Source: Spirochaetales bacterium
GTDB taxonomy: Bacteria; Spirochaetota; Spirochaetia; SZUA-6; RPPD01
Assembly: GCA_016934415.1 (NCBI GenBank)
Contig: JAFGSW010000021.1
Location: 28,719 to 92,718, forward strand
Reading direction: 5' to 3'
Length of the DNA stretch: 64,000 nt
The position numbers and the translations under genes were made by a program. Shown here piece by piece: positions 59,170 through 64,000 of this stretch. Position 1 is the stretch's first letter. Every line of letters starts with the position of its first letter. The notes beneath the pieces were generated by a model. The model made no database searches. It was not told where the DNA came from and was given only the letters and a program-made list of their open reading frames with translations.

Positions 59170-59204
59170 AAAGGTTGCCCCGAAAATGGGACAACCTTTT
59201 TTTT
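59170..59204 (+). terminator. Rho-independent terminator after the OmpA / micro-lipoprotein unit
   Basis: AAAGGTTGCCCC (59170-59181) pairs with GGGACAACCTTT (59188-59199) with one mismatch, followed by eight T. The GGTTGCCC...GGGACAACC core is the same as in the trxA terminator hairpin at 21 kb. Confidence 0.85.
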
Positions 59205-59305
59205 ATGGACAGAAATATGGCCATCAAAAAGAACATAAGTATTTGAGGAGAGTATTGAAAAGACGACCCTTTAGCGAGAAAGCGGATCGGACGGTCCCTG
59301 CCATA

Positions 59306-60631
59306 TCACCCCCCCGCGTTCCCGTAGGAATCGTAAGAGCCGAATCCATACATGATGAGGCCGAAATTCACGGGGCCCGAGATCACGTGGATACCCTCCG
59401 CTACGCTCAGTTGAGCGCCGAGGTAATCCGCGTCGATCGGCGTGAAGAGCGAAGCCGATACCGGGGCGCCGTCCAATCGCATCCCCGAAACGGCGCCGGC
59501 GGGGACGATGAGATTGACGTAATTGCCGGGAAGATCGGAGGTCGGCGTGCAAAATGAGTATTGAGTACGGAATTGCCGCTCCCCCGGGACGAAGAGCATC
59601 AGCGGATCGCCATTATTTCCAGTGGTGCCGACGGTCGTTCCCCCCTGCGCGTACTGGGCCACAAGCACCGGGCGGTCGGCCGTGACGACGGCATTGGCGG
59701 TGAGAAGGCCCTCGTAGAATTGGCCCGCGTCGAGGGTCGCGACCTGGGACCCGTTCCAGGAAACATTTGTCCCGTCGGAGGCGGCAAGGATTCGGACAAC
59801 GTCCGCGGTACGTCCCATGAAGGGAACGAGCCGAAAGCAGATGTCCCAGGCCGCGACGGGAATGAGCTGCTCGATCAGATGATCGCCGGCAACGGTGCCG
59901 GCCGGGACCTGGGTGATACCGTCTCCGGAAAAAACGGCGACCGGCTTGTCGGAAACGATATGGGTGCCCGTCATATCCCCGTCGGACCCCAGGTCGACAA
60001 GGCCGTAGGTCTGACCGCGGTCCATCGTTATCGAAAAGGGAACACCGGCGGTACGCGTCCCCACTGAGACCGTCGGCGTCACCGTCACGGCGGTGTCATC
60101 GGCGAGGCAGACGACGGTAAAGCGCGAACCGGGATACGGCGTGCCGAAATACGATCGATACGACAAGACATAATATTCGCCGCCGCACGACTGCACCGGA
60201 AGGGCGAGAAACGTGTCGCTCGAATAATGCTCATGGTTCAGTCCGCACACGGTCACGGGACGCGAGGCCGTGACGCGGACTCCCAGGTCCTCCACCGCGT
60301 CGCTCGAGGCGACGCACACGGTCCAATCAAACGTCACCCTGGCCGCGCCCCGGGCGGAAAAAGAAAAAGCGCGGGTTAACGACAACCCCGGGACGGTCAC
60401 CTCGCCCGTCGTATCGTAGTCTCCGGATATCAAAAGCGATATTTCGTGAGGATCGTTCGGTAAATCCATCGCATTAGCCGGAAACGCAACGTAGAATTCC
60501 GTTCCCCGCGTCTCCAGTCTTGCACCCGGAGCCGCAAGCCGGTACCGGCTGATCATATCCGAGCAGGAGATTATAATGAGGATTACCGCTGAAAAGACAA
60601 AAATGAATCTGGTATGAATAAGATATTTCAT
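59306..60631 (-). CDS. IgGFc-binding-like lipoprotein, paralogue 1
   Basis: 441 residues. Signal peptide with IIISCSDMI lipobox, then a strand-rich IgGFc-binding-protein-like (N-terminal) fold: EDLGVRVTASRPVTVCGLNHE, FLALPVQSCGGEYYVLSY, SRFTVVCLADDTAVTVTPT, VAVFSGDGITQVPAGTVAGDHLIEQLIPVAAWDICFRLVPF, YVNLIVPAGAVSGMRLDGAPV and HVISGPVNFGLIMYGFGSYDSYGNAGG. The family was named from human IgGFc-binding protein (FCGBP); in bacteria it marks large secreted or surface proteins of unknown role. AGAGG precedes ATG 60631. About 65-70 percent of positions match the next gene by eye, so this is a tandem duplicate. Confidence 0.85.
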   Translation of the reverse strand: MKYLIHTRFIFVFSAVILIIISCSDMISRYRLAAPGARLETRGTEFYVAFPANAMDLPNDPHEISLLISGDYDTTGEVTVPGLSLTRAFSFSARGAARVTFDWTVCVASSDAVEDLGVRVTASRPVTVCGLNHEHYSSDTFLALPVQSCGGEYYVLSYRSYFGTPYPGSRFTVVCLADDTAVTVTPTVSVGTRTAGVPFSITMDRGQTYGLVDLGSDGDMTGTHIVSDKPVAVFSGDGITQVPAGTVAGDHLIEQLIPVAAWDICFRLVPFMGRTADVVRILAASDGTNVSWNGSQVATLDAGQFYEGLLTANAVVTADRPVLVAQYAQGGTTVGTTGNNGDPLMLFVPGERQFRTQYSFCTPTSDLPGNYVNLIVPAGAVSGMRLDGAPVSASLFTPIDADYLGAQLSVAEGIHVISGPVNFGLIMYGFGSYDSYGNAGG

Positions 60632-60850
60632 ACTTTAAAACCTCTTGCAGGTATTTAGCTTATAAATTTAGTCTGAATAGTATCATTATACACCGGTTCC
60701 CATATCAGCTCCAGCCGCAATATCAACCCTGAGCGCGCTTCAATCGCTTTCTTCGGGCTTAGTTCTTTTCGTCGCTATTTTCAAGCAATCAAATGCACAG
60801 GCATTCGGAATTGCAATAATATATAGTTACTATAAGGTCCACGTGCAACC

Positions 60851-62170
60851 TCATCCCCCCGCGTTCCCGTAGGAATCATTATAGCCGTAACCGTACATAA
60901 TGAGGCCGAATTTCTGAGGTCCGCTGACAAGGTGGTTTCCCTCCGTCACGCTCACGCGTGCCCAGTAGTAGTCGCCGTCGATTGAAGAAAAAAGCGAAGG
61001 GGATATAGCTGCGCCGTCCAACAGCATCCCGGAGACGGCGGTGGCGGGGACAATGAGATTGACGTAGTTGTCGGGAAAATCGGCGTGCGGCGCACAGAAT
61101 GAGTATTGCGTTCTGAATTGCCACGTCATCGGTACGAGGGCCATGAACGGATCGCCGGTGTTTGTAGGAGGATTGACGCTTTGGCTTCCCTGGGCGTAAT
61201 GGGCCGCAAGCACGGGATGATCGGCTGTGACGACGGCATTGGCGGTAAGGACTCCCTCGTAGAATTGACCCGCATTGAGTGTCGCGACCGGGGATCCGTT
61301 CCATGAAACAACCGTACCGTCGGAGGCGGCGAGAATTCTGACAGTGTCCGCGGTGCGGCCCATGAGGGGGACGAGCCGGTAGCGGGTTTCCCAGGCCGCG
61401 ACGGGAACGAGCTGCTCGGTCAGATGATCGCCGTAAGACGTACCGGCGGGCACAAAGGCCAGGGTATTCCCCGAAAAAACCGCGACCGGTTTGTCGGAAA
61501 CGATGTGGGTGCCCGTCATATCCCCGGTGGCCGCCAGATCACAGAGGCGGTAGGTCTGACCGCGGTTCATTGATATGGAATACGCAATACCGGCGGTGCG
61601 GCTCCCCGAGGTGACGGTCGGAGTAATGGCGACGGTCGTGGCGTCGGCGAGACCGACGACGGTGAATGACGAACCGGACATTAAAATGTATGATTGATAG
61701 TCCATGACATAATATTCGGTGCCGCACGACTGGACCGGCAGGGCGAGGAATGAATCACTCGTTCCCTGCTCATAATTCAATCCGCACACGACCACCGGTT
61801 GAGATGCGGTGACGTGTATTCCCAAATCTTCCACCACGTCGCTGGAGGCGACGCGAACGGTCCGACCGAAGGTCACCCGGGCGACGCCGTGCGCCGACAC
61901 GGAATACGCTTGCGTGAAGGACAGTCCGGGAACGACGACCTGCCCTGTCGTGTTATAATCACCCGATATCAGAAGCGATATCTCATACGGATTGCCCGTA
62001 TTCATCACAGGATTTTCCTGGAATGAAACAAAGAATTCCTTCCCCCTCGTCGCCTGGCCGGCATCCGGCTCTGCGAGCCGGTACCGGTTGATCATGTCAG
62101 AGCAGGAGATAATAATGAGGAATACCGACAAGCAGACGACAACGAATTTCAAACGATAAAGAAATTTCAT
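60851..62170 (-). CDS. IgGFc-binding-like lipoprotein, paralogue 2
   Basis: 439 residues from ATG 62170 (AAAGGA upstream; the track's 62206 start is internal to the promoter region). Signal peptide with IIISCSDMI, then the same IgGFc-binding-like fold as its neighbour, ending in HLVSGPQKFGLIMYGYGYNDSYGNAGG. Cysteines in VVVCGLNYE and LPVQSCGTEYYVM are conserved between the two, as is the final SYGNAGG. The 219-bp gap between the two genes has no other gene. Different loops (for example SVNPPTNTGDPFMALVP) suggest separate ligands or antigenic variation. Confidence 0.85.
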   Translation of the reverse strand: MKFLYRLKFVVVCLSVFLIIISCSDMINRYRLAEPDAGQATRGKEFFVSFQENPVMNTGNPYEISLLISGDYNTTGQVVVPGLSFTQAYSVSAHGVARVTFGRTVRVASSDVVEDLGIHVTASQPVVVCGLNYEQGTSDSFLALPVQSCGTEYYVMDYQSYILMSGSSFTVVGLADATTVAITPTVTSGSRTAGIAYSISMNRGQTYRLCDLAATGDMTGTHIVSDKPVAVFSGNTLAFVPAGTSYGDHLTEQLVPVAAWETRYRLVPLMGRTADTVRILAASDGTVVSWNGSPVATLNAGQFYEGVLTANAVVTADHPVLAAHYAQGSQSVNPPTNTGDPFMALVPMTWQFRTQYSFCAPHADFPDNYVNLIVPATAVSGMLLDGAAISPSLFSSIDGDYYWARVSVTEGNHLVSGPQKFGLIMYGYGYNDSYGNAGG

Positions 62171-62366
62171 ACTTGCAATCCTTTTACGGGTATTTGTATC
62201 TAACAATATCGCTTTAGCAACATTATACCTCGATTTATGTATTTACTCCAGCCGTTCTGCTTCCATGAACAACGGAATAATCGGATGTTCGAAGCGTCGA
62301 ATTTCCCCGACAATTCCTTTGCCCCTTTCGGCTCAGCTCATGCCCGACCATCTTCGCAAAAAATCC

Positions 62367-62395
62367 TTGACATCTGTCGCCTTGCCCGATAGACC
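62367..62395 (+). promoter_or_regulatory. Possible promoter of the GH1 gene
   Basis: TTGACA (62367-62372), 17 bp, TAGACC (62390-62395), 9 bp, ATG (62405). The -10 is weak. No Shine-Dalgarno precedes the start, so a near-leaderless transcript is likely. Confidence 0.4.
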
Positions 62396-62404
62396 TTCAC
62401 TATC

Positions 62405-63838
62405 ATGAGAAAAGCATCATCCGTTACAACCGGCCGGTCGAAACTTCTCCGCTTCCCCGCGGGCTTCCTCTGGGGCGCCGCCGCGTCCTCGCATCAGGTG
62501 GAGGGCGGCAATTACAACAATTGGACGGAATGGGAGAGCGTTCCCGGCCATATCGCCGACGGCTCGAAATCCGGGAAGGCCTGCGACCACTACCGCCGGT
62601 TCGAGAAGGATTTCGACGACCTCAAGCGCCTCGGCTACAACACGCACCGGCTGTCGATCGAATGGAGCCGCCTCGAGCCGCGGCCGGGCGAGTGGAACGA
62701 AAAGGAGTTCGGGCATTACAGGCGCGTGCTGGGCGCGCTTAAAAAACGCGGCCTCAAACCGATGGTCACCCTCCACCACTTCACTAACCCGATCTGGTTC
62801 GAGCGCATGGGCGCGTTCGCCCATCCCGAGGCGCCGGCGATCTTCGAGCGTTTCGCCGTCCGGGCCGCGGAAGAGCTGGGGAATGGAATCAAACTCTGGT
62901 GCACGATCAACGAGCCGGTGATTTACTCGCATTTCGGTTACCTGGACGGCATCTGGCCGCCGGGGAAAAACGATTTTGGGCTCGCCTCAAGAGTGCTCCG
63001 CGGCATGATCGAGGCCCACCTCCTCGCCTACCGGGCTCTCCACCGCCTGCTCGGCCCGGACATCATGGCGGGAGTCGCCATGCACTTCCGCCTCTTCGAT
63101 CCGCTGCGGCCGGGAAACGCCGCCGATCGCTTCTCAGCCGGCGTCCTCGACTTTTTCCTGAACCGGTCCTTTCTCATCGCCCTCGTGAAAGGCGTCCTGT
63201 ACCCCCCGCTCGGCGTCCGGAAACGCCTGCGGCGCGGCGCGGGCGCGGTCGATTTTATCGGGGTCAACTATTACACCCGCGAAATGGTGCGCTTCAATCC
63301 GCGCCGCGGCGACGCTTTGTTTGCTGAAATGAGCACCCGGCCGGGCGCGAAGAGCAATTCGCTCGGCTGGGAGATCTACCCGCAGGGGCTTTATCGCGTC
63401 CTCGCGTACTGTTCGCGCTTCGGCCTCCCGCTCTACGTCACCGAAAACGGCACGACCGAGATCGATGACGCGGACCGCACGGCCTTCATCGCCTCCCACC
63501 TCGAAGCCGCGCACCGCGCCGTCCGCGCCGGCGCCGACGTCCGCGGCTACTACTACTGGTCCGCCCTCGACAACTTCGAATGGGCTGAAGGCTACACCGC
63601 CCGCTTCGGCCTCATCGGCGTCGATTTCAAGACGCAGAAGCGGACGATCCGGGGAAGCGCGCGCTTCCTGGCAAAGGTGGCCCGGCAAAACGCGCTCCCC
63701 TGGCCGCAGCCTTCACGAGGCACCACGAAGAACACGAAGGGAGAGAAGAGGACACGGAGCACACAAGGAGGATACGGAGAGCACGGAGGGGGAAAGGGAA
63801 AAGCTAAGGAAGCCAGGAAACCAGGAAAGAGGAAATAG
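62405..63838 (+). CDS. GH1 family beta-glycosidase with repeat-encoded tail
   Basis: 477 residues; the catalytic domain covers about 12-430. FPAGFLWGAAASSHQVEG opens the barrel, TINEP gives the acid/base Glu170 and YVTENGT the nucleophile Glu347; YWSALDNFEWAEGYTARFGL is the late sugar-binding block. It hydrolyses beta-glucosides or related sugars in the cytoplasm (no signal peptide). The normal GH1 end is near KVARQNALPWPQP. The last ~38 residues (TTKNTKGEKRTRSTQGGYGEHGGGKGKAKEARKPGKRK) are basic and encoded by an iterated CACGAAG/CACGGAG element, so the native stop has probably been lost to repeat insertion. Confidence 0.92.
   Translation: MRKASSVTTGRSKLLRFPAGFLWGAAASSHQVEGGNYNNWTEWESVPGHIADGSKSGKACDHYRRFEKDFDDLKRLGYNTHRLSIEWSRLEPRPGEWNEKEFGHYRRVLGALKKRGLKPMVTLHHFTNPIWFERMGAFAHPEAPAIFERFAVRAAEELGNGIKLWCTINEPVIYSHFGYLDGIWPPGKNDFGLASRVLRGMIEAHLLAYRALHRLLGPDIMAGVAMHFRLFDPLRPGNAADRFSAGVLDFFLNRSFLIALVKGVLYPPLGVRKRLRRGAGAVDFIGVNYYTREMVRFNPRRGDALFAEMSTRPGAKSNSLGWEIYPQGLYRVLAYCSRFGLPLYVTENGTTEIDDADRTAFIASHLEAAHRAVRAGADVRGYYYWSALDNFEWAEGYTARFGLIGVDFKTQKRTIRGSARFLAKVARQNALPWPQPSRGTTKNTKGEKRTRSTQGGYGEHGGGKGKAKEARKPGKRK
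63716..63795 (+). repeat. CACGAAG/CACGGAG repeat (copy H) at the 3' end of the GH1 gene
   Basis: ACCACGAAGAACACGAAGGGAGAGAAGAGGACACGGAGCACACAAGGAGGATACGGAGAGCACGGAGGG: six or seven imperfect units of CACGAAG/CACGGAG. Only a left arm is present; no mirrored right arm follows. It is the only copy that lies inside a reading frame. Confidence 0.7.
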
Positions 63839-63886
63839 AGGAACGAAGTAAACCAACTCGATAGAAGTCGCCCTGAGCGGAGCCTG

Positions 63887-63934
63887 CCCTTCGACTTGTT
63901 TCGGAGCATGTATGCTCCGAAACAAGTCGAAGGG
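63887..63934. repeat. Perfect 23-bp palindrome (REP-like)
   Basis: CCCTTCGACTTGTTTCGGAGCAT (63887-63909) and ATGCTCCGAAACAAGTCGAAGGG (63912-63934) around a 2-base centre. It is flanked by GTCGCCCTGAGCGGAGCCTG and GTCGAAGGGTGACTCGC, so it sits inside a longer REP-like sequence. The remainder of the window end (63935-64000) shows no gene. Confidence 0.85.
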
Positions 63935-64000
63935 TCGAAGGGTGACTCGCGAATTATCTGTAACAGATATTTTAAAAACCTGTGACTACTTTTCCCAAAA

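Overview
This is a GC-rich chromosomal window from a diderm (outer-membrane) bacterium. No rRNA or tRNA gene, CRISPR array or intact insertion sequence was recognised. Outer-membrane biogenesis genes (tamB-bamA-skp), several lipoproteins, an OmpA with FlgD-like repeats, a lamin-tail lipoprotein, a CHASE2 adenylate cyclase, FecR and many TPR proteins are compatible with an environmental member of the Spirochaetota. That assignment is an inference from gene style, and Myxococcota or other deep diderm lineages are not excluded.

Layout. 0-9 kb: the end of a glnE-like gene, a GAF-GAF sigma-54 activator, TPR and M28 peptidase genes, a LURP-one-like protein, aroB and a small TrkA-C membrane protein. 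9-12 kb: a hom-apgM pair, where the apgM-family protein is a good candidate for an alternative homoserine kinase. 12-20 kb: a REC-GGDEF-EAL protein beside a sensor-gene remnant, pabB-pabC, a secreted vWA protein and glmS. 20-27.3 kb: a lamin-tail lipoprotein, trxA and a compact trp operon with two gene fusions (trpE, trpGD, trpCF). The trp operon is preceded by a promoter-overlapping palindrome and a possible Trp-containing leader peptide. 27.6-41 kb: mutS, an STAS protein, ruvX, the tamB-bamA-skp operon and tmk. 41-47.8 kb: a second STAS protein, a methyltransferase, a metallophosphoesterase, YjbQ and a CHASE2 adenylate cyclase. 48-62 kb: an accessory envelope region with a three-gene barrel/FecR operon, two paralogous propeller-type lipoproteins, a GT-B-like enzyme, two pseudogenes each broken by one in-frame TGA, a vWA lipoprotein, an OmpA protein, a 33-codon micro-lipoprotein and two tandem IgGFc-binding-like lipoproteins. 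62.4-63.8 kb: a GH1 beta-glucosidase whose 3' end runs into a repeat.

Three structural signals are not explained by the genes. (1) Intergenic inverted-repeat elements built from iterated CACGGAT-like (or CACGAAG-like) units occur at about eight places. (2) Many genes without a Shine-Dalgarno sequence have a -10-like hexamer only 5-9 bases before the start codon, often with a -35 at 16-18 bp spacing, which is the signature of leaderless mRNAs. (3) Four otherwise different lipoproteins between 56 and 62 kb share the lipobox SCSDMI. All start-site choices, promoters and functional calls come from reading the sequence; no database search was run.
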